From positions 1 to 42,230 of the forward strand of contig JAEYXX010000004.1 in NCBI GenBank assembly GCA_023431055.1: a DNA stretch of 42,230 nt. Direction: 5' to 3'. This document shows positions 31,912 to 41,003 of the stretch, piece after piece (the first letter of the stretch is position 1; each line of letters starts with the position of its first letter). The translations under genes were made by a program, and so were the position numbers. The notes below the pieces were generated by a model. It was not told where the DNA came from. It saw nothing but the letters and a program-made list of their open reading frames with translations, and searched no databases. Source of the stretch: Pseudomonadota bacterium. GTDB lineage: Bacteria; Pseudomonadota; Gammaproteobacteria; Pseudomonadales; Pseudomonadaceae.

Positions 31912-33552
31912 CTAGCGCGGATACAGGGGCGGCAGCGCGCTGCTTTCCTGCGGCGCGGCGCTCGGCTCCTGCGCGGCGGGCAGGTTGCGAATGGCTTTCC
32001 ATAGCTCTTCGCCTTGCCATTGCTGGCCGGTTTCGCTGTATAGCGCGCCGTTGAGGCCGTCCAGCGCATCCGATAGTGGCACGTAGCGCGCCGCCATATC
32101 GGCAAGCGTCTCCGGCTGCTGCCGCGCCCAGGCATCGAGGGCGTGACGGGTCGCCTGGGCGTCGCCAGCCTGACAGGCGCGTTTGAGGTCGTCGAGCAGC
32201 GTGCGCGGGCTCGGGCCTGCCTGTGCTGCGCGCTGGATCGCCGGTTGCCGGCGGGCATGCCACCATAGGCCGAAGCCCAGCAGCGTGGTCAGGCTCAGCA
32301 GGGCGCAGGCCAGTTGCCAGGGCCATAGCTCCGGCCCCTCGATCACCTGGGGCGTCACCATCGGGGTGTTGGGTTGCTCGTCGTTCTGCAGTTGCGGATT
32401 CTCGGCAACCTGAAGGGTGCGGGCAGAGAGGGTAGTGCGCTCCAGCGTGTCGGTCTGGGTGTTCCACCACAGCACCTCCAGCGGCGGCAGGTCGAAGCTG
32501 CCGGCGCGGCTGGGCACCAGCGCTTCGCGCTCTTCGCGGGTGCCGATGATGCCGTTCTCGCTTTTCTGGTCGTTCATCTGCGGCTGATCCGGATAACGCC
32601 GCAGCCCGTCGACCTGGGTTGCCGGCAACGGCGGCAGCTGAGCGCTGGAAAGGCCATCGACCTTGAGAATCAGGCGGCGGGTCAACGAGTCGCCGACCTG
32701 GCTTTGTTCCGGTTGCGGGTTCCAGGTTTCCGCCAGCCCCAGGGCTCGTGCCGGTAGCCAGGGGGCGTCAGCCGGGTAGTCGGCCGGTTTGGGTTTGACC
32801 TGCAGGGGAATGTCTGGGGATTTGACCCGCGTGACCTTGCCGGTGCGCGGGCCGAAAGGCAGGAAGTCGTTGTTGCGCGAGCGGTCGACCAGTGTGGCAC
32901 TGAAGGTTTGCCCGGGAATCACCAGTTGGCCACTGCGCTGCGGATAGATGGCGTACTGCAGTTCGATCACGCCGTGCAGCACGCCACCGATGCTTTTCTC
33001 ATAGGTGCGCGGCTCGCCCAGTTGTTCAGCGCGGGCGTCTTCTATGCGCAGAGGCGTCAGGTTGCTGTCGTCATACATGGAGACCGAGTGGTAGATGCGC
33101 AGGGTCAGCACCGCCTGAGCCTGTACGTAGACACTTGGCTGGTCGAGGCTGGCATCGATGAACACCGGCGCCAGCTTGTCGCCATCGCCGGCACTGACGG
33201 CTTGCTCGACGTTGAGCGTGATCGGCAGGGTTTCGGCATCTTCCAGACGAATAGCCGGGATGATCACTTCGCCGCTGCGGCGTGGCTGCAGGGTCAGGAT
33301 CCAGCGCGTGCTGGCGCGTGGCGTATCACCGATGCTGCTCAGGCGGTTGACCTGACGGCTGCCGAGAATCTCGAAATCCTGCTCCAGTGGGCTCAGATCG
33401 GGTCGGCCGAAGCGGGTCGGATCGGTCGACTCCAGCGTCAGTACCACAGTCTCACCTTCGCTCAGGCGGGTACGGTCGACGCTGGCGAAAAAGGCTTCGG
33501 CATGAGCCTGCCCGGCGAGTGTTAGAAGAAGCAGGAAGACCAGACGCTTCAT
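31912..33552 (-). CDS. batD: BatD-like protein (oxygen tolerance / Bat operon)
   Basis: A 546-residue membrane-anchored periplasmic protein. A signal peptide (MKRLVFLLLLTLAGQAHA) is followed by long beta-sandwich segments (FFASVDRTRLSEGETVVLTLESTD), as in BatD. One C-terminal membrane helix lies near residue 430 (WPWQLACALLSLTTLLGFGLWW), followed by a cytosolic tail ending in Ala/Pro-rich sequence. It is the last gene of the six-gene moxR/DUF58/VWA operon, overlapping the VWA-TPR gene by 4 bp (ATGA, 33549-33552). In Bat systems such proteins stabilise aerotolerance or envelope complexes; the exact role here is unknown. A GTAGGGTGGG repeat region and a bidirectional terminator lie beyond the stop. 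Confidence 0.88.
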   Translation of the reverse strand: MKRLVFLLLLTLAGQAHAEAFFASVDRTRLSEGETVVLTLESTDPTRFGRPDLSPLEQDFEILGSRQVNRLSSIGDTPRASTRWILTLQPRRSGEVIIPAIRLEDAETLPITLNVEQAVSAGDGDKLAPVFIDASLDQPSVYVQAQAVLTLRIYHSVSMYDDSNLTPLRIEDARAEQLGEPRTYEKSIGGVLHGVIELQYAIYPQRSGQLVIPGQTFSATLVDRSRNNDFLPFGPRTGKVTRVKSPDIPLQVKPKPADYPADAPWLPARALGLAETWNPQPEQSQVGDSLTRRLILKVDGLSSAQLPPLPATQVDGLRRYPDQPQMNDQKSENGIIGTREEREALVPSRAGSFDLPPLEVLWWNTQTDTLERTTLSARTLQVAENPQLQNDEQPNTPMVTPQVIEGPELWPWQLACALLSLTTLLGFGLWWHARRQPAIQRAAQAGPSPRTLLDDLKRACQAGDAQATRHALDAWARQQPETLADMAARYVPLSDALDGLNGALYSETGQQWQGEELWKAIRNLPAAQEPSAAPQESSALPPLYPR

Positions 33553-35306
33553 CGGTTCGAGTCCTGACGCTGTTGCTGTTCATACCAGAATTTTCGCCGC
33601 AGCAGCTCGGCCGGATCGTCCGGAATCTGCCGCAGCCATTGTTCCAGTGCTTGGCGACGCTCTGCGGCGGTGCCCAGATCGGCTTCCGTGCGGGGCTGCC
33701 CTACGGCTTCGGTATCGTCCGGGGTTTCACGGGCGGTAGCGGGTTGGCTGTCTTCCCCGGCGCCATTGGCGCTGCCCTGTGCGTCGCTGCTTTCACTGTT
33801 CTCACCGCTACTGCCCGCCTGGGTAGGCTGTGCGGCAGTACTCTCGGCGGGCTGGCCGGCTGGCGATTCATTCGGCTGCGACTGCTCGTTGGTTGGTTCC
33901 TGCTGCTCGGCCGAATCACCCTCACCGGATTGCTGCTGATTTTCGCGCTGGCGCAGCGCTTCTTCCACCAGCGCCTTGTTGTACTGCGCGACTGCCAGTT
34001 CAGGCTGGCGTTCCAGGGCCTGCTCGTAGGCGTCCAGCGCCGCCTCCAGCTCGCCGGCCTTGGCCAGGGCGTTGCCGCGATTGTAGTGATCGGCTGCGCT
34101 GTCGCCCTTGGCGAAACGCTCTGCCGCGGCGGCATAATCTTCGGCCTCGAACAGCGCCTTGCCTTGCCACTGCGGGGCGACGAAGCGCTGCGCCGCCTCC
34201 GCCGGGCGTTGCGCCTGCAGTAGGCGCTGGCCTTGCTGATCGCGACGTAGCCACAGATCGTCGAATTCGAAGGCCTGGCTGCTTTGCGGCGGCAGCATCA
34301 GCAGCAGCGGCAGGCAGAACAGCCAGCCGCGCCGACCGGCGCAGGCGGCCAGTAGCAACAACGGCAGTAACAGCCAGTAGCCCTGGTCGACATAGCTGTC
34401 GAGCAGTGTCGGCTCACCGGCTGCGCGCATTGCCTGGGTACCCTCGAGCAGGCCGAGGCGGCGCAGATCTTCGTCGTCCAGGCGCATCGCCGCATAGCGG
34501 CCGCCGTGGGCTTCGGCAGTTTCCCGCAGACTGCGGACATCCAGACGCGGGATCAGAATGGCGCCGCGCGAGTCCTTGAGAAAGCTGCCGTCCTCCTGGG
34601 CCACCGGTGCGCCTTCGCGGCTGCCCACACCAAGCACCAGCAGGGGGACCGAGCGTTTCTGCAGCGCTTGCTGGATGCCGCTGCGTTCCTCTTCATCGAG
34701 GGCGCTGCTGATCAGCAGCAGGCGACCCTGGCCCAGTTGCGCCTGGTCGAGCAGTTGCAGTGCCCGGGTCACGGCCAGATCGGCGCGACGGCCCGGCTCG
34801 GGCATCAGCGAGGGCTTCAGCGCTTCGAGCAGGTTGCGGCTGGTGGCCAGGTCGTCTGACAGCGGCACCAGGCTGTGCGCACTACCGGCGTAGACGATGA
34901 TCGCCGTCTGCGCATCGCGGCGCGCTTCGAGCAGGTCGAGCAGTTTGCGCCGGGTCTGTTCCAGGCGGTTGGGGCGGCCGTCGGTGGCGAGCATCTGTGG
35001 CGTCAGTTCGAGCAGAATCACCAACGGATCTGCAGGCCTCTGGTTGCTCTGCTCGACGCGCTGCCAGCTGGGGCCGAGCAGCGCCAGCACGGCCAGCAGC
35101 CAGGCCATACCGAGTGCCAGCCAGGGCAGCTTGCTCGAGCGGCCGCTACCGCCCTTGAGCAACGCCTGATGAAATGCCGCCGGCAACAACAGCTGCCAGC
35201 GCCCGCTCTGCCGTTCGCGATGCCACAGGCGCCAGAGCAACCAGGCCAGCACTGGCACGGCCAGCAGCCACAATGGGCGCAGCCATTCCGGCCAGAGCAG
35301 GCTCAT
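33549..35306 (-). CDS. VWA plus TPR membrane protein (BatB/BatC fusion-like)
   Basis: A 585-residue protein. Two membrane helices (about 10-25 and 61-80) precede a VWA-like domain (about 92-270), a third helix pair (about 320-345), TPR repeats (about 375-450, with YNRGNALAKAGELEAALDAYEQALE) and a Gln/Ser/Glu/Pro-rich low-complexity stretch (452-540). The MIDAS position reads LELTPQML instead of DxSxS, so metal binding by this VWA is doubtful. It overlaps the BatA-like gene by 4 bp and batD by 4 bp. The layout matches fused BatB and BatC functions, with the VWA and TPR acting as protein-protein platforms for the MoxR ATPase. Confidence 0.88.
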   Translation of the reverse strand: MSLLWPEWLRPLWLLAVPVLAWLLWRLWHRERQSGRWQLLLPAAFHQALLKGGSGRSSKLPWLALGMAWLLAVLALLGPSWQRVEQSNQRPADPLVILLELTPQMLATDGRPNRLEQTRRKLLDLLEARRDAQTAIIVYAGSAHSLVPLSDDLATSRNLLEALKPSLMPEPGRRADLAVTRALQLLDQAQLGQGRLLLISSALDEEERSGIQQALQKRSVPLLVLGVGSREGAPVAQEDGSFLKDSRGAILIPRLDVRSLRETAEAHGGRYAAMRLDDEDLRRLGLLEGTQAMRAAGEPTLLDSYVDQGYWLLLPLLLLAACAGRRGWLFCLPLLLMLPPQSSQAFEFDDLWLRRDQQGQRLLQAQRPAEAAQRFVAPQWQGKALFEAEDYAAAAERFAKGDSAADHYNRGNALAKAGELEAALDAYEQALERQPELAVAQYNKALVEEALRQRENQQQSGEGDSAEQQEPTNEQSQPNESPAGQPAESTAAQPTQAGSSGENSESSDAQGSANGAGEDSQPATARETPDDTEAVGQPRTEADLGTAAERRQALEQWLRQIPDDPAELLRRKFWYEQQQRQDSNR

Positions 35307-36307
35307 GCCCGCCTCCTTAGCCGCTGCAGCAGGTCGGGCCAGAGCACCTGGCCGACCAGCAACAGCGAGCCCAGCAGCGCCAGCGCCAGCGGCCAGGCAT
35401 AGAGCGCCTGGGCCGGGCGGGCCAGGGTGGGTTGCTGGGCGACCGGCTCGAGGCGATCGAGGGTCAGTTCGATCTGCTCCAGCTCGGCCTGATTGCGTGC
35501 GCGGAAATACTCGCCATCGGTGACGTCGCTGATCGCGCGCAGGCTGGTTTCATCCAGGTCCAGCGCGCTGAAACCGAAGGTGCCGAATGCGCCGCCTTGT
35601 TGTGGATCGGCGCCGATGCCGATGGTGTAGATGCGCACACCTTCATCCGCGGCCAGTTGCGCGGCGACCATCGGATCGATCTCGCCACCGTTGTTCGCGC
35701 CATCGGTAATCAGCACCAGCACCCGGCTTTGCGCGGGGCGTTGACGCAGGCGTTTGACGGCCAGGCCGATGGCGTCGCCGATGGCGGTGTTCTTGCCGGC
35801 GATGCCGATCAGCGCCTCGTCCAGCCAGGTGCGTACCGTGTGACGGTCGAAGGTCAGCGGCGCCTGCAGATAGGCCTGGCTGCCGAACAGGATCAGGCCG
35901 ACGCGATCGCCACGGCGGCCTTCGATGAAATCGCCGAGCAGACGTTTGACCAGCTCCAGGCGACTGATCGGCTCGCCGTCCCACTGCATGTCGGCATAAT
36001 CCATGGAGCCCGAGACATCCACCGCCAGCAGCAGATCACGGCCGCTGGCTGGCAGCGGCAGCGGTTCACCGACCCATTGCGGCCGCGCGGCGGCGCACAG
36101 CAGCAGACACCAGAGCACTATCAGTGGCGCCTGTTGACGCCAACTGGGCAGGGCGGCGCGGGCGCGGCGACCGCTCAGGGCCTGCAGCTCGTCAAGAAAG
36201 CCAACCCGTAGCGCCGCATCGCCGCTGTCGGCCGCGGGTAGCAGTAGACGTAGCAGCCAGGGCAGCGGTGCGAGCAGAAAGATCCAGGGCCAGGCGAACT
36301 CAAACAT
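35303..36307 (-). CDS. VWA-domain membrane protein (BatA-like)
   Basis: A 334-residue protein. An N-terminal membrane region (FEFAWPWIFLLAPLPWLLRLLL) and a second helix near residues 60-75 precede a VWA domain with an intact MIDAS: DVSGSM (DxSxS) at about 94-99, with TDGANNGG as the third loop. A C-terminal helix (YAWPLALALLGSLLLVGQVLWP) anchors it again. It overlaps the DUF4381 gene by 8 bp and the VWA-TPR gene by 4 bp. Unlike its neighbour, its metal site is complete, so it is the likely adhesion or substrate-docking partner for MoxR. Confidence 0.9.
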   Translation of the reverse strand: MFEFAWPWIFLLAPLPWLLRLLLPAADSGDAALRVGFLDELQALSGRRARAALPSWRQQAPLIVLWCLLLCAAARPQWVGEPLPLPASGRDLLLAVDVSGSMDYADMQWDGEPISRLELVKRLLGDFIEGRRGDRVGLILFGSQAYLQAPLTFDRHTVRTWLDEALIGIAGKNTAIGDAIGLAVKRLRQRPAQSRVLVLITDGANNGGEIDPMVAAQLAADEGVRIYTIGIGADPQQGGAFGTFGFSALDLDETSLRAISDVTDGEYFRARNQAELEQIELTLDRLEPVAQQPTLARPAQALYAWPLALALLGSLLLVGQVLWPDLLQRLRRRA

Positions 36308-36794
36308 GCTTGCGAATCCAAGTGGCGACGGCCTGATCGAGTTCCGCGATGGCTTTGTCGCTCAGCGTGCACTGCGGCCTGTAGCTGCCGTCGACCAGGA
36401 TCATCCAGCGGGTCAGGCCAGCTGCCGGGCAGCGGTTGTCGAGAAACGCCAGCCAGGCACGGCTGCTCAGGGTGTGGCTGGCGCTGTCCGGGTAGCGTTC
36501 GCGGCACAGGCGCTTGAGCAGGGCGTTGAGCTGCTGCAGCCAGGGGCCGGCAGGGGCGCCGTCATAGGGTTTGCGCAAGGTGGCCAGCTCGTCGAGCGCG
36601 GCCTGGCGCAGTGGGTCGAGCGCCTGCTCCGTGGCCGCCTTGGGCCGTCGACGCTGCCAGTTGCGCAGGAGGTGCCACAGCCCCCAGCCCACCAGCGGCA
36701 GCAGTACGGCGAGCAACCACCAGCCCGGTGCCGGTGGCCACCAGGGCACCGGCGGCGGGTCGATCAGCGGCTGCAACTGGTCGATGGGGTTCAT
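36300..36794 (-). CDS. DUF4381 family membrane protein
   Basis: A 164-residue protein of the DUF4381 family, seen only in moxR/VWA operons. It opens MNPIDQLQPLIDPPPVPWWPPAPGWW, followed by one membrane helix (about 25-43) and a cytosolic helical tail (LDPLRQAALDELATL...LLKRLCRERYPDSASHTLSSRAWLAFLD). It overlaps the DUF58 gene by 4 bp (ATGA, 36791-36794) and the BatA-like gene by 8 bp, so translation is coupled throughout. Function unknown beyond membership of this complex. Confidence 0.9.
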   Translation of the reverse strand: MNPIDQLQPLIDPPPVPWWPPAPGWWLLAVLLPLVGWGLWHLLRNWQRRRPKAATEQALDPLRQAALDELATLRKPYDGAPAGPWLQQLNALLKRLCRERYPDSASHTLSSRAWLAFLDNRCPAAGLTRWMILVDGSYRPQCTLSDKAIAELDQAVATWIRKHV

Positions 36795-37738
36795 AGGGAT
36801 TTTCTCGCGTGCAGGTTGCTGAGCTGTTCCTGCAACTGCTCGACCAGTTCGAACTGCGTGCTCAAAGGTAGCAGCGGCACACCGAGCTTCTGCGCCAGGC
36901 GTTGCCAGCGCGCCTCACGGGCCTGCGCCTGGGTGCGATAGGCCTGGCGCAGGTCACCGTTGTGGCTGTCGAGCTCCAGTTGCGCGCTGTTCTGGGTAAA
37001 GCGCAGCAGCCCGGCCGCCGGCAGTGCGCGATCGAGTGGATCGGACAGCGGCAGCAACAACAGATCGGTATGGCGCGCGAGCAAGGTGAGTTGCTGCTCG
37101 GCGTTGTCGCTCAGCGCACGTTCGTCGCAGAGCACGATCACCAGGCTGCCCGGTCGCAGCACCTCGCGCGCGCGACGCAGGGCCAGGCCGAAATTGTCGC
37201 GGCCGGCACTGGCCTGAGTCTGTGGCCCGAGCGCCTGGTTGGCGCGGGCCAGCAGGTTGAGCAGTTGCAGCAGGCTCTGTTTGCTGCGCCGGGGTTTGAC
37301 TTCATGGTGCTCGTTATCGGCGAACACCAGGCCGCCGATGCGGTCGTTATGGCCCAGCGCGGCCCAGCCGATCAGCGCGGCGGCGCGGGCGGCCAGCACC
37401 GACTTGAAGCACAGGCCGGAGCCGAAGAACAGACGCTGGCTCTGCTCGCTGATGATGAAGATGGGACGCTCGCGCTCCTCGTGGAACAGCTTGGTGTGCG
37501 GCTCCTGGGTGCGCGCGGTGACGCGCCAGTCGATGGTGCGCACGTCGTCGCCCGGTTGGTAGACGCGCACCTGGTCGAAGTCCACACCACGGCCGCGCAG
37601 CTTGGAATGATGCAGCCCCGTCAATGGGCTGCGCCGGGCCGGAGTGGAGAACAGCGGCACTTCATGCACCTTGTGGCGCATGTCGATGAGCTCGCCGAGG
37701 GCGATATGGATGCCGGGGTTGCCGGCCGGGGTTTGCAT
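36791..37738 (-). CDS. DUF58 domain protein
   Basis: A 315-residue cytosolic protein of the DUF58 family. The characteristic core is present: SKLRGRGVDFDQVRVYQPGDDVRTIDWRVTART (about 57-89), followed by a VWA-like fold with FIISEQSQRLFFGS in place of a MIDAS and ending in a helical tail. DUF58 proteins accompany MoxR ATPases and are thought to be folding or assembly partners. Start uncertain: ATG 37738 is used because the conserved N-terminus begins there, though its RBS is weak; an in-frame ATG at 37783 lies within the REP-like repeat. It is separated from moxR by a REP-like element. Confidence 0.88.
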   Translation of the reverse strand: MQTPAGNPGIHIALGELIDMRHKVHEVPLFSTPARRSPLTGLHHSKLRGRGVDFDQVRVYQPGDDVRTIDWRVTARTQEPHTKLFHEERERPIFIISEQSQRLFFGSGLCFKSVLAARAAALIGWAALGHNDRIGGLVFADNEHHEVKPRRSKQSLLQLLNLLARANQALGPQTQASAGRDNFGLALRRAREVLRPGSLVIVLCDERALSDNAEQQLTLLARHTDLLLLPLSDPLDRALPAAGLLRFTQNSAQLELDSHNGDLRQAYRTQAQAREARWQRLAQKLGVPLLPLSTQFELVEQLQEQLSNLHARKSL

Positions 37739-37750
37739 GGGCTTCAGCCC

Positions 37751-37809
37751 GTAGCCCGGATGCAATCCGGGGAGGCAGCGCAAGCAGTCCCGGATTGTAT
37801 CCGGGCTAC
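37751..37809. repeat. REP-like paired hairpin, GTAGCCCGGAT family, copy 2
   Basis: A 59-bp structure of the same design as 16258-16317, with the inner spacer changed. It sits within the moxR operon, between moxR and the DUF58 gene, where it could uncouple expression of moxR from the rest. Confidence 0.85.
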
Positions 37810-37838
37810 GCAGGGCGAGCGCAGGTCGCGCGGTTGCA

Positions 37839-38798
37839 TCAGGCCACCGCCACCACGTCGAGGATGCGCTGGATCACGCGGTCCTGATCGACGCCCGAGG
37901 CTTCGGCCTCGAAGGACAGGATGATGCGGTGGCGCAGCACGTCGAACAGCACCGCCTGGATATCTTCCGGGCTGACGAAGTCGCGCCCGGCCAGCCAGGC
38001 ATGCGCGCGCGCGCAGCGGTCGAGAGCGATGGAACCGCGCGGGCTGGCGCCATAGGCGATCCAGTCGGCCAGCTCGGCATCGAACTTGGCCGGGGTGCGG
38101 CTGGCCATTACTAGCTGCACCAGGTATTCCTCCACGGCATCGGCCATGTACAGGCCGAGAATCTCCTTGCGTGCGGCGAACACCGCCTGCTGGCTGACCC
38201 GATGCTCGGGCTTGGCCTCGCCATTGAGCGCATCACCACGGGCCTGGGCGAGAATCTTGCGCTCCACCGCCGCATCGGGAAAGCCGATCTTCACGTGCAT
38301 CAGGAAACGGTCGAGCTGTGCTTCGGGCAGCGGATAAGTGCCTTCCTGCTCGATGGGGTTCTGCGTGGCCATGACCAGAAACAGCGGCGACAGATCGTAG
38401 GTCGAGCGGCCCACCGAGACCTGGCGCTCGGCCATGGCCTCGAGCAGCGCCGACTGCACCTTGGCCGGGGCGCGGTTGATTTCGTCGGCCAGCACCAGGT
38501 TGTGGAAGATGGGCCCCTGCTGGAACACGAAGCTGCCGGTCTCCGGGCGATAGATCTCGGTGCCGGTGATGTCCGCCGGCAGCAGGTCCGGGGTGAACTG
38601 GATGCGATGGAACTCGCCTTCGATGCCTTCGGCCAGCTCCTTGATCGCCTTGGTCTTGGCCAGACCGGGGGCGCCTTCGACCAGCAGGTGGCCGTCGGCG
38701 AGCAGGGCGATCAGCAGGCGCTCGATGAGCTTGTCCTGGCCGAGAATCTGGGTGGAGAGAAATTGGCGTAACGCGACCAGCGCTTCACGGTGTTCCAT
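37839..38798 (-). CDS. MoxR-type AAA+ ATPase
   Basis: A 319-residue ATPase of the MoxR family. Walker A is EGAPGLAKT (41-49), Walker B LVLADEIN (101-108), sensor 1 lies in VMATQNPIEQEGTYPLPEAQLDRF, and sensor 2 is in the C-terminal helical lid. MoxR proteins act as chaperones that mature partner complexes, here the VWA/DUF58/Bat proteins downstream. ATG 38798 is chosen; the frame continues upstream to a TTG at 38834. It is the first gene of the minus-strand operon; a repeat of 59 bp lies between it and DUF58. The 321 bp upstream (38799-39119) contain no supported gene and no clear promoter that I can point to. Confidence 0.94.
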   Translation of the reverse strand: MEHREALVALRQFLSTQILGQDKLIERLLIALLADGHLLVEGAPGLAKTKAIKELAEGIEGEFHRIQFTPDLLPADITGTEIYRPETGSFVFQQGPIFHNLVLADEINRAPAKVQSALLEAMAERQVSVGRSTYDLSPLFLVMATQNPIEQEGTYPLPEAQLDRFLMHVKIGFPDAAVERKILAQARGDALNGEAKPEHRVSQQAVFAARKEILGLYMADAVEEYLVQLVMASRTPAKFDAELADWIAYGASPRGSIALDRCARAHAWLAGRDFVSPEDIQAVLFDVLRHRIILSFEAEASGVDQDRVIQRILDVVAVA

Positions 38799-39119
38799 CG
38801 TCGGGCTCTTCTGGCGGATGAGCGGGCTTTTCAAGCCGCGCGTGCAGACCGCCGACTTTAATGCATTTGCCGCTTCAGCCGCTATCAGCCGCGCGGTTCA
38901 TGAAGGCTCTGGCAACAGAAATGCGAGCGAGATCGCCAAGTCCGAAGGCGGTGCGCCGTGCAGATTGCCGAGACCTTCGTGGCATGCTGGCGCAGCTGCC
39001 AGCGGATCGAAGACCACCCCGCGCGTCTCGCCACGGCCGCAGCCCTCTGCCATGGCGGTCACGCTTCAAGGCTGTGCCGGAAGCCAACGTGCGACGGCTA
39101 CAGGAACAGTCGATCAGGC
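38799..39119. other. Gap upstream of moxR
   Basis: 321 bp between moxR and the chemoreceptor gene, both on the minus strand. It must contain the moxR promoter, but no good box pair stands out. Frames in it have no RBS and arginine-rich products typical of shadows. No terminator hairpin is evident after the chemoreceptor gene. Confidence 0.5.
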
Positions 39120-41003
39120 TCAGGCCAGGCGGAACTGACTGGCGCTGCGCCCCAGTGCATCGACCTGGGACGACAGCCCCTCGGTGTGACCGCCCAAAGT
39201 CTGGCGCAGGTCCTTGCTCTGCCCGGTATGTACGTGGATGGTTTCCATCTTGTCGGCGATGTCCTCGGTGGTTGTGGAGACCTCCTCGATGGCCACCACG
39301 ACCTGATTCATTTCGCCGGTCAGTCGTTCCATAGCCGAGGTGATGGAGGTGATCGCATCGGCCACCTGAGCGGCGTGGCGTTCGCTGTCGGCGGCCAGGC
39401 TCAGGCCGTTGCTCATCAACTGGTGCATGTGTCGGGTCTGCTGCTGGAATTCACCGACGATGGCGCTGATGTCGGTGGTCGCAGCGACTGTCTTCTGCGC
39501 CAGGGAACGTACCTCATCGGCCACCACCGAGAAGCCTCGACCGGCTTCGCCGGCACGGGCAGCCTCGATGGCCGCGTTGAGCGCGAGCAGGTTGGTCTGA
39601 TCGGCGAGGCTGTTGATCACGTCGACGATACCGTTGACCCGCGCGCTGCTCTGGCCGAGGGCGTCAACCTGGATGTGGGTGGCTTGAATCAACTGCGCCA
39701 GGCGGCTCATGCTATCGACGCTGGCGGCTATCACCTCGCCGCCGTTGCGCGCTGCATCGTAGGCGCTAGTGGTGGCGGTGCCCACCTCGGCCGTGCGTTG
39801 CGCCATGTCGTTGAGGGTGGCGCTGATCTGATGCGAGGCGGAGGCGGCCTGCTCGGTCTGCATTTCCACCTGAGTGCTGTTGTCGCCCAACTGGCGCATG
39901 GCATCGCCCAGGTGATGGTGCAGGCGGCCCAGCTCGCCGTTGGCGCGCACCACTTCGGCAACGATGCCGCCGATGCCCTGGATCATGCGGTTGGCGGCGT
40001 CCGCCAGTTGGTTGAACTCGTCGCGCGGGTTGCTGCCCACCGGCAGCTTGCCGGTGAGATCGCCGGAGGCGACCTGAGTGAGCAACTGAATGACGTTGCG
40101 CAGGCGAGTGACCAGCGTGCGTGAAGCCTGCAGCAAGGTGAGGCAGAGCAGGGCGGCGACGGCGAGGAAACTCAGCCCCATCATCCATAGCGCGGACAGG
40201 CGAGCCTGTTCGGCTTCCTGGGTACGGCGCAGCAACAGGCCGTTCTGCAGTGCTTGCGCTTGTTCGTCGATGCGCGCCTGCAGTTGCTCGCCCAGTTGGC
40301 GCAGGCGCTGATTGGTAGCGTTGATGCGCTCGATGCTGCCATGAGTGTCTGTGAACGTTTGGGCATAACCCTGTACGTTCTTGCCGATCGGTGTGTCCTG
40401 CCATTCGAGATCGGCGATCTGCTCCTGCAATTTGCCGATCGCCGTCAGGGTTATCTGGGCGAACGCCGGGTCGAAGGTCGACAGATAGTCACGCTGGCTG
40501 CTCAGGGCACTGGTAATGAAGGGCTTGATCAGATCGAAGCTGATCGCCTCCAGGGCCTTGCCTCTTTCCGTGAGCGCTTTGCGCTGGCCTTCGAAGGGGG
40601 TCAGGCCCAGGGCCTGATTGAGGGTCAGCCACTGGCGCTGTTGGGCCAGTTCCTCCAGCAGCACGGCCTGGATCTGCCGGGCATGTTGCACAGTGTCGTC
40701 GTCATCCAGTGCCTGCGCCTGTGTCAACAGTTGTCCGATGAGTTCTTGCAGCTCATTGAGTCCACTTTCGAACTCGGCCTGCAGGTCGGGGGTGATCTGT
40801 TGGCGCAGTGTGTTCTGCCGCCACCAGCGGTTCATCAACTGGGTACTGGCGCTGGCATAGGCTGCCGCCTGTTCCCTCGCCTGTAACGCACTGCTGACGC
40901 GATGATTGGCCCATAACGAGGCAACTGCCATCAGCATCAGGCTGATCAGGGTTAGCGCGACAAGGGCGCGGAATTTTTGTTGCCAGGACAGTAATAAGCT
41001 CAC
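39120..41003 (-). CDS. Methyl-accepting chemotaxis protein
   Basis: A 627-residue chemoreceptor. TM1 (about 12-32) and TM2 (about 270-292) enclose a roughly 240-residue, almost all-helical periplasmic domain that fits a helical-bundle sensor; the ligand is unknown. A HAMP domain (about 293-350) precedes the signalling domain. The conserved hairpin tip reads [41 protein letters not shown]. It starts with GTG at 41003, with GAGG about 8 nt upstream. No CheB/CheR-binding pentapeptide is seen at the C-terminus (ending QFRLA). A perfect palindrome lies 45-63 bp upstream. It is not part of a chemotaxis gene cluster in this window. Confidence 0.94.
   Translation of the reverse strand: MSLLLSWQQKFRALVALTLISLMLMAVASLWANHRVSSALQAREQAAAYASASTQLMNRWWRQNTLRQQITPDLQAEFESGLNELQELIGQLLTQAQALDDDDTVQHARQIQAVLLEELAQQRQWLTLNQALGLTPFEGQRKALTERGKALEAISFDLIKPFITSALSSQRDYLSTFDPAFAQITLTAIGKLQEQIADLEWQDTPIGKNVQGYAQTFTDTHGSIERINATNQRLRQLGEQLQARIDEQAQALQNGLLLRRTQEAEQARLSALWMMGLSFLAVAALLCLTLLQASRTLVTRLRNVIQLLTQVASGDLTGKLPVGSNPRDEFNQLADAANRMIQGIGGIVAEVVRANGELGRLHHHLGDAMRQLGDNSTQVEMQTEQAASASHQISATLNDMAQRTAEVGTATTSAYDAARNGGEVIAASVDSMSRLAQLIQATHIQVDALGQSSARVNGIVDVINSLADQTNLLALNAAIEAARAGEAGRGFSVVADEVRSLAQKTVAATTDISAIVGEFQQQTRHMHQLMSNGLSLAADSERHAAQVADAITSITSAMERLTGEMNQVVVAIEEVSTTTEDIADKMETIHVHTGQSKDLRQTLGGHTEGLSSQVDALGRSASQFRLA

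Noticed and set aside
31720..32004. 94-codon plus-strand frame in the repeat region
   Set aside because: It runs through repeats into the antisense of batD; no RBS.
16258..37809. CRISPR-like reading of the scattered GTAGCCCGGAT repeats
   Set aside because: Copies are thousands of bases apart and palindromic; they are REP-like, not an array.
38875..39087. 70-codon minus-strand frame upstream of moxR
   Set aside because: Arg-rich, no RBS, no recognisable product.
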